NCBI GenBank assembly: GCA_019057865.1
Contig: JAHLWP010000033.1
Location: forward strand, 1 to 50,451
Direction: 5' to 3'
DNA: 50,451 nucleotides
Source of the DNA: Promethearchaeota archaeon
GTDB lineage: Archaea > Asgardarchaeota > Lokiarchaeia > Sigyniarchaeales > SOKP01
Made by a program: the position numbers and the translations under genes. Of the stretch, positions 16,004 through 25,689 are shown piece after piece (within the stretch, counting starts at the first letter, position 1; every line of letters starts with the position of its first letter). The notes under the pieces are model-generated. The model saw nothing but the letters and a program-made list of their open reading frames with translations. It ran no database searches and had not been told where the DNA came from.

Positions 16004-18139
16004 TTAACTATACTTATTTCTAAAATCTTCAAGTTTAGCTAAAATCTCATCTCTAAGAGTTCCAACAATCACTTTTTCATGAGATTTTAATTCTTTAACA
16101 AATTGCATAAATTGATGAAGAACTGGTCCAGAAGGAAAATTATCTCTCATCTCTTCTATAAAATTACTAAGATCATTCCCCGTGACAGCCTGATCAAGCT
16201 TTCTAAAGATCTTTGAGAATAACTCATAAATTTGCGCTCTTTTTTCTTTACTTAAGGTAGTTACGGCACCAGATACGATTTGACGGGGACTTAAAGCCTC
16301 TTCAGGAAACTCGTTTGTTGATACAGATGCTTTTCTGCCTTGAACAATGACTTGAGGTTCATATCTAGGATAATCACCTGAACCAGAACAATTATAATTG
16401 ATTATAATTGACTCATTTCCTTTTAATTCAGGAATTTTTACCTGCAATTCTGATTCCTCACCTATCTTAACAATTTCATGAATAGCACCTTCAGGAGGAG
16501 TGAAATCAGCTAAACTAAAACCCATCGGAATTTTATTTTTAACCATAATATTTTCTAATTCTACACTTCCTTTATTTTGAATTCGTACATTTATACTGAA
16601 TTCTCCTGCAGTCATTCCTGGTTTTATACTTTTTAAAGTTTTGAGCTTTCTTTTTACATATTTGACCTTAATATTTGGAGTTTCAAATGGAGAAATTATA
16701 AATGGTTTTCCAGGAATTGGTGAATTTACAATTATTGTAATTGGAGTATTATATGCAGTTTCTGGTTTTGGATTTTTTGCTAAAAGAGCATAATTTACTG
16801 TTATTTTTGCTTCTGGCGGTAATTTACTTTCTAAATTGAATAATTCTATATGAATTCTATGATCTTTATCAGGCTCTAAATCATCTGGATCAATTTCAAA
16901 TTTTCGTGTAAATTTTTGTCTAGAACTAATATCTACAGCTTTAGAAGCACTAAATAATTTGATAGTAATACTTTTTAGTTCAGGAGGGATAAAATCCTTA
17001 GGGATCTCATCTGTAATAGTGATAGTATTAATGTTTGCTGTTCCATTATTAACAATTGTATTTTGTATTGTCATATATGTGTTAGCATAAGCATCAACCT
17101 CTGGAGGATTAAGTGTTTTATCTATTGTTGCGGTTAATACGGGATAGATAGTAGATTCTTTATTAATTTCACCAATTACTCTTGTAATTACTAAATATAA
17201 AGGAGTAAATTCTATTGATGAACTTAGTTCTGGAACATTTTGATTTTCAACTTGGAAATCAAAACTCCAAGATTGGTCAGGATTTAAAAGTTTATCAGGA
17301 GTTTGAGAGACCACAGTTTCAGCTCCGGTCGTAATTCTGTGAGACACTTTTACATCTTCAAGTCGTACTTGAAATTCAGATTCATTAATGAATTCTACAT
17401 TGCAATCCCATATTCCTGGTTGTGATCCTTCATCTCTATCTATTCCGCTCATAGAATCAGTAAGACCTCTCACTTCAGGATTAATCATTGTTAATTTATA
17501 GTTGTTTATTAAATAACTTACATTTAAAGCTCCTAAAGATTGTACGTTTGTTTCTTGTACATTAACTTTACAAAGTATATCTAATTCAGCACGAGATTTA
17601 CCTTCTAAAGAAACTATCTCCCAAGATAAATATCTCTTTTCTCCTTCTTCTTTAATGTTAACAGTTCCTAAATTTGGAGGGGGAATTTCAATATCTTGAA
17701 GTATAGTAGGCATTTCTCGATTCAGTTTTATATCTAAGATGGGTAAATCTAAAGGATTGCTAAGTGTTAGTCTTAATTTACATTTATTTTCCCTTAGATA
17801 AAGAAATGCATTATTAACTTTATCAGATATTGATGTTTCTGTATCAAAAATTTCGTTTATTATTAAATTTGGTTGTTTAAGATTTTGTATTTCGTATTCT
17901 TGTATGAGTTCCTGTGTAGGATTTAGAGTTCCTATGTCTAATTCTCTAGATTTGATAGAAGTATTTACAGTTTCCTTTAAGTCGCAAGAAAGATTCCATA
18001 ATCTACTTTTTTGTGATGGATTCTTTAAAACTAATTTTCCATTACCTTTTATTTCTTTTTGCTTTAATGAACCATCTAAAAGTATTTTTTCATTCTCAGT
18101 AATGTCTATTACAATTAAATCACTCATAATTTTGCTCAA
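16004..18139 (-). CDS. Large cytosolic protein of tandem DUF11-like beta domains
   Basis: No enzyme family recognised. The 711 residues read as consecutive immunoglobulin-like beta domains related to DUF11. Telltale motifs are spaced along the chain: a TILQDIEIPPPNLGTV stretch near residue 148, ITDEIPKDFIPPELK near 375, VKNKIPMGFSLADFTPPEG near 535, and PELKGNESIIINY near 573. The last 90 residues are helical (QIYELFSKIFRKLDQAV onward). DUF11 domains usually occur in secreted or surface proteins, but here there is no signal peptide, membrane helix or anchor, so the protein appears cytosolic. TTG at 18139 or ATG at 18127. It is a single gene, divergent from 18311. Confidence 0.65.
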   Translation of the reverse strand: MSKIMSDLIVIDITENEKILLDGSLKQKEIKGNGKLVLKNPSQKSRLWNLSCDLKETVNTSIKSRELDIGTLNPTQELIQEYEIQNLKQPNLIINEIFDTETSISDKVNNAFLYLRENKCKLRLTLSNPLDLPILDIKLNREMPTILQDIEIPPPNLGTVNIKEEGEKRYLSWEIVSLEGKSRAELDILCKVNVQETNVQSLGALNVSYLINNYKLTMINPEVRGLTDSMSGIDRDEGSQPGIWDCNVEFINESEFQVRLEDVKVSHRITTGAETVVSQTPDKLLNPDQSWSFDFQVENQNVPELSSSIEFTPLYLVITRVIGEINKESTIYPVLTATIDKTLNPPEVDAYANTYMTIQNTIVNNGTANINTITITDEIPKDFIPPELKSITIKLFSASKAVDISSRQKFTRKFEIDPDDLEPDKDHRIHIELFNLESKLPPEAKITVNYALLAKNPKPETAYNTPITIIVNSPIPGKPFIISPFETPNIKVKYVKRKLKTLKSIKPGMTAGEFSINVRIQNKGSVELENIMVKNKIPMGFSLADFTPPEGAIHEIVKIGEESELQVKIPELKGNESIIINYNCSGSGDYPRYEPQVIVQGRKASVSTNEFPEEALSPRQIVSGAVTTLSKEKRAQIYELFSKIFRKLDQAVTGNDLSNFIEEMRDNFPSGPVLHQFMQFVKELKSHEKVIVGTLRDEILAKLEDFRNKYS

Positions 18140-18310
18140 CTATATGATCTTTTTAAAAAATTATATAATATCAAAATTATATTAGGTAATAAAAAAATAA
18201 AGTTTTATTAATTTAAAATTAAGTAGATAAATTGCTAACTTATTAATACTTATAAAATAACAAAGTATCTAAAACAAGAAGAAATACTATTTAAGAGGGT
18301 ATCTAGTAGA

Positions 18311-19132
18311 GTGGTTAATGAATTATTTTGGAAAATTGTGAAAGAATTCAATTATTTAATGAAATCTGCAATTGAAGGGCCGTTGTGTGTTGATCCATCT
18401 ATCTGCCATGGAGATTGTTGTTCAATTAAAATTGATGTTCCTAAAGTCTTAGCTAAAGAATATATTAAACGGGGATATGCTACTAAGGAAGACTTTATAA
18501 GAAGTAATGTTTTTAGCTTCCACTTAAGATTTGATGAGGAAAAAGGGAAGTGTTTTTTGTTTGATAAAAAGATTAATGGGTGTAGTGTACATAATTCAGG
18601 AATAAAACCACCACAATGTTTTATCTATCCCACTAATTTTTCAAATCCAGAGTTTAAAGCTATTGACTGTAAAAAGGCAGGGGGTTGGAAAATAAAAGAT
18701 ACTATAAAAACCAAAGAAGCAGAAAGATTACTTGAAAAAATGGTATTTCTTTGTCAATTAGAAGCTAAACAGGAATTAAAAAAGATTGAAAAAAGAATGG
18801 GAAAAAATTCTGGAGAAAAATCCATAGAAAATTTAAAAAAACTGAAGGATTCTATTAGACAAGTTGCTCCTAGTCAATTAGCGGGATTTAAGGACAGTTG
18901 GGATTACTTTCTCCCACTCCATGCGGAAGGATTATCACTTCAAGTAAAAAGATTATGCAATAAACTTAATCCAAAATGTGAATATATGCCGGAGGATTAT
19001 TTTGAATGTAAATTTATATGTGATATAGTTGCAAATGGTCTTATTGATATTTTACATAATAATTTAATACCATTTGTTAAAGAATACGGTGTTAGTGAGG
19101 AAGGTAAATACCCGCTTTATAAAATGGTCTAA
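18311..19132 (+). CDS. YkgJ-like cysteine-cluster (zinc/iron-chelating) protein
   Basis: A cytosolic metal-binding protein of the YkgJ / CxxCxxCC superfamily. Seen: ICHGDCCSIKIDVP near residues 29-42, then GKCFLFDKKINGCSVH near 80-95 and PPQCFIYPTNF near 102, the usual spacing of the cluster ligands. A second cysteine set, CNKLNPKCEYMPEDYFECKFIC, lies near 217-238 and extends the protein to 273 residues, longer than common YkgJ proteins (about 120-200). Function unknown; possible Fe-S or zinc binding. GTG start. Confidence 0.7.
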   Translation: MVNELFWKIVKEFNYLMKSAIEGPLCVDPSICHGDCCSIKIDVPKVLAKEYIKRGYATKEDFIRSNVFSFHLRFDEEKGKCFLFDKKINGCSVHNSGIKPPQCFIYPTNFSNPEFKAIDCKKAGGWKIKDTIKTKEAERLLEKMVFLCQLEAKQELKKIEKRMGKNSGEKSIENLKKLKDSIRQVAPSQLAGFKDSWDYFLPLHAEGLSLQVKRLCNKLNPKCEYMPEDYFECKFICDIVANGLIDILHNNLIPFVKEYGVSEEGKYPLYKMV

Positions 19133-19204
19133 TAATAGAATAATAATGAGTATTTTTAGGCTTTAAATAATTTATAATATTCTTAATAATAATAATAAAA
19201 AATT

Positions 19205-19726
19205 TTGAGCAAAAATTCAATGAGTTTTCCAGAATTTCGTGAAATGTTCTTCTGTCCTAAATGTGGGCAAATTGGAACTATATTTGTGTTAAAAATTAGT
19301 GGACAGAAAGTTATTGTAAAACAAAAATGTCCTAAACATGGAACTAGAGTATTCAAACTTCCAATAGTAGCTTTAGAGCAGGTAATTGATCTTATTCGTG
19401 ATGGAATATATCGATGTATGAGATGTGGACAAGAAGCTGTTGGAACTTGGATGAAAATGGATGGACCTTGGACTTTACATAAATGTACATGTCCGGCTCA
19501 TGGAAGACAATCACTCCAAAGAATCTGGAACACAGTTTTTAACCGAATCTCCGCCAAACCTGTGGCACCCCCACAATATGTGTCCCCTTCACCAGTACAG
19601 ACTTCTATTCCTAAATCTATACCACAACCTACATCAACTGGCGAGAAAAAGTTTTGTTATGGGTGTGGATCGAAAATACAAGAAGGAGAAAAAATTTGTA
19701 CAACTTGTGGTCGCGAATTAGAATAG
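19205..19726 (+). CDS. Protein with three zinc ribbons
   Basis: Three separate zinc-binding pairs in 173 residues: FCPKCG (near 17) with CPKHG (near 45), CMRCG (near 70) with CPAHG (near 95), and a C-terminal CYGCG (near 152) with CTTCG (near 167). The first two share the form CxxCG...CPxHG, suggesting an internal duplication, with a helix (ALEQVIDLIRDGI) between them. A proline-rich linker (about 117-145) separates the last ribbon, which resembles the zinc-ribbon tails on many archaeal regulators. Function unknown; nucleic-acid or protein binding is plausible. TTG start, or ATG at 19220. Confidence 0.65.
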   Translation: MSKNSMSFPEFREMFFCPKCGQIGTIFVLKISGQKVIVKQKCPKHGTRVFKLPIVALEQVIDLIRDGIYRCMRCGQEAVGTWMKMDGPWTLHKCTCPAHGRQSLQRIWNTVFNRISAKPVAPPQYVSPSPVQTSIPKSIPQPTSTGEKKFCYGCGSKIQEGEKICTTCGRELE

Positions 19727-19969
19727 AATTATTTTATTTTAAAATTTATACAAGAAAATCTTTATTCATAAATATTTAAATTTATTGAGATCATAGCTAA
19801 ATAAAAATAAGATTAGATTTGTGACTTTTTGGTATTAGAATTTAATTAAACAATCTTCAATCTAGTTGGTGTATATTCTCTCGATAATACATATTTTTAA
19901 GTAAAATACAGATAGTTATTGAAGTAATATTTTAATGATACTTTAAAAGTTTTTTAAAAGTTAAAAATA

Positions 19970-20347
19970 GTGTTTTTTATGTCTTTAGGAGATAAAAGTT
20001 TAACCGAATTAACTAAAAATGTTTTTTCAGATAAGTATGAATTTATTGAAGGTCCCCGAAAAGTAAAGGGCAAATCTGGGAAAATTTGGATTTTTGACGC
20101 ATTAGTTAAAAATGAAAATTCTTTATATGGTATGTTTATACGTGATTGGAAAAGAGAAATCTCCATTACACAATTACGACAATTAAATAAAGCTTGTAAA
20201 GATACAGAAGTGCAAGGAGGTATTATGATTTGTAATATAGTTACTGATTTTTCATGTGATTATAGTTTACAATTTGGAATTCAACTTCTCTCTAAAGGAC
20301 ATCTAATATCTAAATTAAGACGTAGGAAGTTTTCTACCTCCTTTTGA
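19970..20347 (+). CDS. Small restriction-endonuclease-like (PD-(D/E)XK fold) protein
   Basis: 125 residues with the layout of Mrr-type restriction-endonuclease-like domains: an N-terminal helix, GKSGKIWIFDALVKN near residues 37-51 with the putative metal-binding Asp, then GMFIRDWKREISITQLRQL near 58-76, where a strand bears D-x-K-like residues, then strand GGIMICNIVTDFS near 85 and the closing FGIQLLSKGHLISKLRRR. The canonical E-x-K is not clean (RDWKREI), so catalysis is uncertain. Archaeal genomes carry many such stand-alone domains of unknown role. No methyltransferase is adjacent, so a restriction system is not supported. ATG at 19970 or 19979. Confidence 0.5.
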   Translation: MFFMSLGDKSLTELTKNVFSDKYEFIEGPRKVKGKSGKIWIFDALVKNENSLYGMFIRDWKREISITQLRQLNKACKDTEVQGGIMICNIVTDFSCDYSLQFGIQLLSKGHLISKLRRRKFSTSF

Positions 20348-20606
20348 CTTAACTATATGACCGTCAAGACTTTTGAAGTATATAATTTTTTCTTGTTTTT
20401 CAGTTTTTTTTAAAGTTTTAAGGAGTTTTCGAATACAAACATAAATAGAAAATGAAAATTGTCCAAAAATTATACATGATAATTTTCTACGCTAATTATG
20501 TTCTTTCTCATATTTAAATTTAAGGATGTAAGAAAATTTTAATAAAAATTTATAAATAAAAAATTCTAAATATGATATAACGAGATGAAAAAGAGATTCG
20601 ATAACA

Positions 20607-20900
20607 TTGATTATTGTATATGAACTTAACAATCAATTAGAAGAATTTGAAGAATTAAAAATTGAAGAAAATGTTCCTTTATTTGAACTATTAGATTCAA
20701 ATAAAATCTTACTTTTTATTGATGCTCATAATCAGAAAGTATGGGAATGGCAAGGGAGAAATACATCCACAAGAATGAAATTCATAAATACTCAATTAGT
20801 ACCAAGTATTCGGAATAAACATGATATTGCTTATGCAATCACTACTGTTGACGAGGGAGAAGAAACAGTCGCCTTTAAAATAATGATAGGTTTACCTTAA
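20607..20900 (+). CDS. Single gelsolin-like domain protein
   Basis: A 97-residue protein whose core reads like one gelsolin/villin repeat: PLFELLDSNKILLFIDAHNQ near residues 24-43, then the hallmark KVWEWQGRNTSTRMKFI (gelsolin: V-x-W-x-G-x-x-S) near 44-60, a following helix, and VDEGEETVAFKIMI at the end, matching the gelsolin strand before the closing acidic turn. Asgard archaea are known to encode one- and two-domain gelsolins that act on actin; that knowledge plus the motif supports the call. Only one domain and no extra actin-binding tail are present. TTG start; no ATG is available upstream in frame. No actin or profilin gene is in the window. Confidence 0.6.
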   Translation: MIIVYELNNQLEEFEELKIEENVPLFELLDSNKILLFIDAHNQKVWEWQGRNTSTRMKFINTQLVPSIRNKHDIAYAITTVDEGEETVAFKIMIGLP

Positions 20901-21028
20901 TCATAACAATACTCTATCAAGAGTTTCTATTTATCCCTAAAAAAGATTATTAAACTTTCTCTCTTTAATTATTTTATAATTTGTAGATATTTGAATTAAA
21001 ATAATTAAAATTATGTGAAAGTAAGAAA

Positions 21029-22060
21029 ATGTTTGATAAAACAAAATGCACTCTATGTGGAGAGTGCTTAATGAAATGCCCATATTTAGCATATCCAGAA
21101 GATAAAGCTAAAATTGAATTTAAGAAATTAATTGATGGAGAAAATACTCCCATAACTGCTGATTGTATTACATGCGCTGCTTGTAATATGATCTGTCCTG
21201 AAGGGGCTAATCCGTTTGATTTGATTAATGAGAGACAAGAAGAAACGGGATCTTTTAAAATCACTGAAGCCGCAATTCGTATGTTTAATCTGGGTTCAGC
21301 TCTTCCATCTAAGATTATTAAAGGTAAACCAGAAAAACCAGTTATGAGTATATGTTCTCTTGGAGATCTATTACCAGGAGTTTTAGAAGGACAACTTTTT
21401 GATGGAATGACGTTCTTGAAAGGAGGAGATTATTTTTGTTACTTTGGATGGATACATGCAGGTAGACCGAGTATGTTAGAGGAAAATGCTCAAAAGTTTG
21501 TAGATAATCTTACTAAATCTGGTGCTAAAGAGATAATTTTATTCCATGATGATTGCTACGCAATGTTAACAAGTAAAGTAAAGGAATATGGAATAGAAGT
21601 ACCATTTAAATCTATACATATAATCGAATATTTACGAGATTACGTTAAAAAAAATGTAGACCAGGTGAATAAATTGAATATAAAAATAGCTTATCAACAA
21701 CCTTGTGCTTCCAGATATACATTCGAAAAAGATAAAATGTTAGATGAACTCTTCGAATTAATTGGGGTTGAGAGAGTAAATAGAAAATATGACAGAGAAG
21801 ATGCCCTTTGTTGTGGATCAACCCAAGGCTCAATGATAAACATTTCCAAAGAAGAACAAGATGAATGGCGGATGAAGATTATAATAGATGCTAAAGAAGC
21901 TGGAGCTGAGGCAATGGTATTTTTGTGTCCAATTTGTGTTCTTAGTCTTAGGAGTAGAGCAAAAGCTCAAGGATTAGAGCCATTTTTTATTAGTAACCTT
22001 GTTCGTGTAGCATTAGGAGAAGAACTCACCCATGGAGGAGCAGGAAAGATCTTTAAATAA
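21029..22060 (+). CDS. Fe-S oxidoreductase, heterodisulfide-reductase D / GlpC-like
   Basis: An electron-transfer subunit with two [4Fe-4S] ferredoxin motifs and two cysteine-rich (CCG-type) domains. Seen: C7-x2-C10-x2-C13-x3-C17-P and C46-x2-C49-x2-C52-x3-C56-P at the N-terminus. The first CCG region is degenerate (FHDDCYAML near residue 172). The second is complete: QQPCASRYT near 222, ALCCGSTQGSM near 262, and FLCPICVLSLR near 303. Relatives include HdrD, GlpC and LldE-like subunits that partner flavoproteins; no such partner is adjacent, so the electron donor and acceptor are unknown. Probably cytosolic or peripheral to the membrane; no membrane helix. ATG start. Confidence 0.82.
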   Translation: MFDKTKCTLCGECLMKCPYLAYPEDKAKIEFKKLIDGENTPITADCITCAACNMICPEGANPFDLINERQEETGSFKITEAAIRMFNLGSALPSKIIKGKPEKPVMSICSLGDLLPGVLEGQLFDGMTFLKGGDYFCYFGWIHAGRPSMLEENAQKFVDNLTKSGAKEIILFHDDCYAMLTSKVKEYGIEVPFKSIHIIEYLRDYVKKNVDQVNKLNIKIAYQQPCASRYTFEKDKMLDELFELIGVERVNRKYDREDALCCGSTQGSMINISKEEQDEWRMKIIIDAKEAGAEAMVFLCPICVLSLRSRAKAQGLEPFFISNLVRVALGEELTHGGAGKIFK

Positions 22061-22200
22061 TTAATTTTAAAATAATAATTAGAAATGATAGAAAACTAAT
22101 TGTTTTTAATAAAGCCAAATATATTAAGCAAAAAGATGAAAATTTTCCAGACATATTGGAATGGTCTAAGCCCCTATTAAACAAATTAAAATTAAAATAA
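22057..22200 (+). other. Open stretch with protein-like composition, no start codon
   Basis: Between the Fe-S protein and the helicase, one frame is open for 47 codons up to a TAA at 22198-22200 and ends ENFPDILEWSKPLLNKLK. It has no ATG and no early GTG or TTG. It may be the tail of a decayed gene, a tiny protein with an ATT start, or chance in AT-rich DNA. Confidence 0.15.
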
Positions 22201-22215
22201 ATTTAGAATATAACT

Positions 22216-24399
22216 TTGAATACAAAAAAAGATAATATTGAAGAAGAATATATCTTCGAGTTCTACGACGAGGATTATGCGGAATCCTTAGAAGAGGAAA
22301 TTCCTCAAATTGTAGAAGAATATAATAAGATTAATTTTGAAGAAGACTTAAATGATGAACAACTTGAAATCATCAATAACATTAAGGGACCAATGTTAGT
22401 TATTGCTGGAGCAGGAAGCGGTAAAACAAGAACAATTACTTATTCAGTTGCAAAACTATTGTTATCTGGAGTAAGGCCAAGTCAAATTATGTTAGTTACA
22501 TTTACAAACAAAGCGGCAGACGAAATGATCAAACGAGTTGAAGCACTTCTTGGAAAACGCCCTAAAGGCATTTGGGCCGGAACTTTTCACTCAATAGCAA
22601 ATCGATTCATACGAAGATATGCTAAAACACTAGGTTTAAAAGCAAATTATACAATAATGGACGAAACTGATGCAAAAGCATTAATGAAGCTTTCAATTGA
22701 GAAAACTAATGTAAAAGAAATCGAAGAACGCTTTCCTAACTCTAGAATGGCAAAGGCTATCTTGTCTTTTTCTATTAATTGTAGTAAGTCGATTCGAGAT
22801 GTTATCCTTTGGAAATATTCTCAATTTGAAAGTGAAAATGTTGTTAGAAAATTAGAAGAAGTCTTCAAAATTTATAGCACGAAAAAAGCTGAGGATAATT
22901 TAGTTGATTTTGATGACCTCTTGATATATTGGAATCAATTACTAGATGAAAGATCTGTTGCTCAATTAATTGCAAGAAATATAAAATATGTACTTGTTGA
23001 TGAATATCAAGACACTAATTATATCCAAGATGAGATTATATATAAAATAGTTAAGCAAAATCCAGAGCATAATGTAATAGCAGTAGGAGATGATGCTCAG
23101 AGTATATATGCATTTCGTGGAGCAAATTTCCAAAACATTTTGAATTTTGAAAAAAAATATAAGAATTGTAAGAAATATACGATTACGTATAATTATAGAA
23201 GTGTTCCACAAATTTTGGCTTTAGCCAATAACTCAATTCAATACAATGTAAAACAATTCAAAAAAACTATGCAGGCAACTCGTCCCAAAGGAATTTTACC
23301 CTTCCAAGTAAATGTTGGAGATGATAAAGAACAGGCCTATTTTATTGCAAATCAGATTTTAAATTTACGTTCAGATGGATATTCTTTAGAAGATATTGCT
23401 ATTCTTATCCGAGCTGGTTTTCATTCACTAAGAATTGAACTTGAACTAAGAGCTAAAAATATTCCATATGAAGTGAGAGCAGGAGTTGCGTTTTTTGAAA
23501 AGGCTCATATTAAAGACTTAATAGCCCATTTACGAATAATTGAGAATCCATATGATGAAATTTCTTGGTCTCGTATTTTTTCTATTATTCAAGGGATTGG
23601 TACTACTTCAGGTACAAAAATTTTTGAAGCTATTTCTAAATCTGAAAACCCCATTGATGCTTTAATTAATAAGATGTTCTATATTGAAAAATTAAAAGGT
23701 TCTAAAATACCCAAAGAAGGTATAAAAAATACCATCTCCTATGCTAAAAATATGGTAGGATTTACTCCAGAGGATTTGCCTTCTGAAGTTATTAAAAAAT
23801 TCATTTTAATCTTAGAAGATCATATCAAATCTAAATTTGATAATTGGCAAGATCGAATTGATGATTTAAATCAATTGAGTATATATGCAAATAATTTTTC
23901 GTCTATCCGTAAGTTTCTCGAAAATCTTAGCTTAAATTTAACCAATTTAGAATCTAAAACAGTTTTAGATGGGAGTCAAATTGAGGAAGAAAAACCTTTA
24001 ATTTTGTCTACTATTCACCGAGCAAAAGGCCTTGAATGGAGAGTAGTATTTATACCAATGTTATGCGAAGATTCCTTTCCTTCCTCAAGAGTTAAGGGTG
24101 ATCCTGAGGGATTTGAGGAAGAACGTCGTGTTTTTTATGTAGCTGTGACAAGGACTAAAGATCAATTATATTTGATTACACCCTCTATAGTTCAAGGGAC
24201 CAGAGGATATCAAGCTTTAAGAACTTCTCCTTTTATTTCAGAATTGAATCCAAAAGTATATAAAAGTTCATCCGTACAATTTAGATCCAAGATGAATGGA
24301 TTAAAAAGTATCTCTAAAAAACCCCAAAAGACATTTTTCACAACAGCAGACGAATTATTAAAAAAAGAAAAACCGATAAGAAAAAAGAGTAGAAAGTAG
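22216..24399 (+). CDS. UvrD/Rep-family superfamily 1 DNA helicase
   Basis: An ATP-dependent 3'-5' DNA helicase of the UvrD/PcrA/Rep type. Motifs in order: Q-motif-like LNDEQLEIINN near residue 45, Walker A IAGAGSGKTRTI near 65, Ia LVTFTNKAADEM near 90, DFDDLL near 232, Walker B VDEYQDTNYIQ near 260, III VGDDAQSIYAFRGA near 287, IV YNYRSVPQI near 325, V LSTIHRAKGLEW near 595, and VI RRVFYVAVTRTKDQLYL near 635. An acidic extension of 40 residues precedes motif Q; a basic tail (KKPIRKKSRK) ends the protein. It heads the co-directional NurA-HerA-Mre11-Rad50 block and may supply unwinding for repair. TTG start. Confidence 0.92.
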   Translation: MNTKKDNIEEEYIFEFYDEDYAESLEEEIPQIVEEYNKINFEEDLNDEQLEIINNIKGPMLVIAGAGSGKTRTITYSVAKLLLSGVRPSQIMLVTFTNKAADEMIKRVEALLGKRPKGIWAGTFHSIANRFIRRYAKTLGLKANYTIMDETDAKALMKLSIEKTNVKEIEERFPNSRMAKAILSFSINCSKSIRDVILWKYSQFESENVVRKLEEVFKIYSTKKAEDNLVDFDDLLIYWNQLLDERSVAQLIARNIKYVLVDEYQDTNYIQDEIIYKIVKQNPEHNVIAVGDDAQSIYAFRGANFQNILNFEKKYKNCKKYTITYNYRSVPQILALANNSIQYNVKQFKKTMQATRPKGILPFQVNVGDDKEQAYFIANQILNLRSDGYSLEDIAILIRAGFHSLRIELELRAKNIPYEVRAGVAFFEKAHIKDLIAHLRIIENPYDEISWSRIFSIIQGIGTTSGTKIFEAISKSENPIDALINKMFYIEKLKGSKIPKEGIKNTISYAKNMVGFTPEDLPSEVIKKFILILEDHIKSKFDNWQDRIDDLNQLSIYANNFSSIRKFLENLSLNLTNLESKTVLDGSQIEEEKPLILSTIHRAKGLEWRVVFIPMLCEDSFPSSRVKGDPEGFEEERRVFYVAVTRTKDQLYLITPSIVQGTRGYQALRTSPFISELNPKVYKSSSVQFRSKMNGLKSISKKPQKTFFTTADELLKKEKPIRKKSRK

Positions 24400-24540
24400 A
24401 ATTTTTACGATACACTTAACTCATGAAACAAACTATTAATAGAAAACTAAATATTTATCTAAAAACTGTTAAATCTATTGAGTCTAAAAGAATTATTAGA
24501 AAAGAAGATATATAATTGAAAAAAAGCATAATTTTTAAAG

Positions 24541-25671
24541 ATGAGTGGTGAAAAAAGAAAAAGTCCATTGAAAGAATGTGTGGAATTTATAGAAGACCAT
24601 AAACTACGATATCAAAAAGAAGATGGAGCGTATGCTTTCAGCCCTGAGGAAGAAACTTTTGAAATTCAAGATGATAAAATCTTTGAGATTCCTAAGTGTG
24701 AAAATGCAAAAGATATTGGCTTTGTTGACGGAGGAAATGGTCCTATACTTAGAAGTGCAGATTTTAATATTAGTTTAAATCGTGTAGCGGGAGCTTTATT
24801 TACTAATAATGAATGGTATGACCCTACAAAAACCCCAGTCAAAATAGAGTTTTATAGCGCAACAGTTTTAGATCTTCTTGATGATAACACACTTGTTTAT
24901 AATACACGCTTTTTTCCTACAGAATCAGAATTTTCTGAGTATCTTCCTCAAGACGAATTAATATTTCCTGTTAGTGATCCAACTATAAGAGAAAGACTCT
25001 TCAGTATGCCAAATATTGAAGTTTTTGGAGGAATTGCGATGAGATTTGCGGAATGGACTTATGCGACAAAATTTATATCAAATGAATTAGAAGAAGGAAG
25101 TATTTTTGTGAGAGATGGTTCACTTCAAACTGGTTATACTGGAGAAACTGAAATTGCTGAAAATCTATATAAAATTGCCATCAAAAAAGGAGTTATAGTT
25201 ACAGGGCTTTCAAAAACTTGTCGTTTAATTACACAAAATGGAAATTCATTAAATTCATTGATTCATTATATTTGTAATAAGAAATTCCCAGATAGCGCTT
25301 GGTATTATCATCCTATATACAGAATTACAAAAGCTCAAGAAAAAGCTGATTTATATTTTGTAAAATTACATAAGAATTCACTTTATTCATTTCGGTTTGA
25401 TATATTATTAGATCAGGCAAAAAAAATGACTCAAGACCTACAGGAAATAATTATTTCTAACCTTGCTAATAATTCCAATGATTTATCTTATCCAGGGTAT
25501 CCATATGGTCTCATTAAAGCAGATCAATTAGCTGCGGTTAGTATAAAGGAACTAGAACCTCAGAAAATTCAATTAATTGCAGAATTTGATCAAAAAGGTT
25601 ATAATGAATTTATTCTACCTCGTTTACGTTCAGTAAACGCACATGATTTATTAAATATAATAAGAAAATAG
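24541..25671 (+). CDS. nurA: NurA-domain 5'-3' nuclease
   Basis: Nuclease partner of HerA in archaeal DNA-end resection. Seen: the N-terminal metal-binding strand IGFVDGGNGPILRSADF near residue 60, the second acidic motif SIFVRDGSLQTGYTG near 190, a KTCRLITQNGNSL region near 225, and the C-terminal LPRLRSVNAHDLLN typical of NurA. Its 376 residues fit the family. The gene sits 18 bases before herA and four genes from rad50, the classic archaeal arrangement in which HerA-NurA and Mre11-Rad50 process double-strand breaks together. ATG start. Confidence 0.88.
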   Translation: MSGEKRKSPLKECVEFIEDHKLRYQKEDGAYAFSPEEETFEIQDDKIFEIPKCENAKDIGFVDGGNGPILRSADFNISLNRVAGALFTNNEWYDPTKTPVKIEFYSATVLDLLDDNTLVYNTRFFPTESEFSEYLPQDELIFPVSDPTIRERLFSMPNIEVFGGIAMRFAEWTYATKFISNELEEGSIFVRDGSLQTGYTGETEIAENLYKIAIKKGVIVTGLSKTCRLITQNGNSLNSLIHYICNKKFPDSAWYYHPIYRITKAQEKADLYFVKLHKNSLYSFRFDILLDQAKKMTQDLQEIIISNLANNSNDLSYPGYPYGLIKADQLAAVSIKELEPQKIQLIAEFDQKGYNEFILPRLRSVNAHDLLNIIRK

Positions 25672-25689
25672 TTTTGAGAAAGGTATAAA

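Noticed and set aside
19970..20347. Restriction-modification system
   Set aside because: Only one small nuclease-like domain with no methyltransferase or specificity gene nearby.
20415..20440. Third copy of the shared promoter block (TTTTAAGGAGTTTTCGAATAC)
   Set aside because: It shares AAGG and TTTTCGAA but lacks the GTGCAC palindrome and the spacing, and is not placed before a TATA region in the same way.
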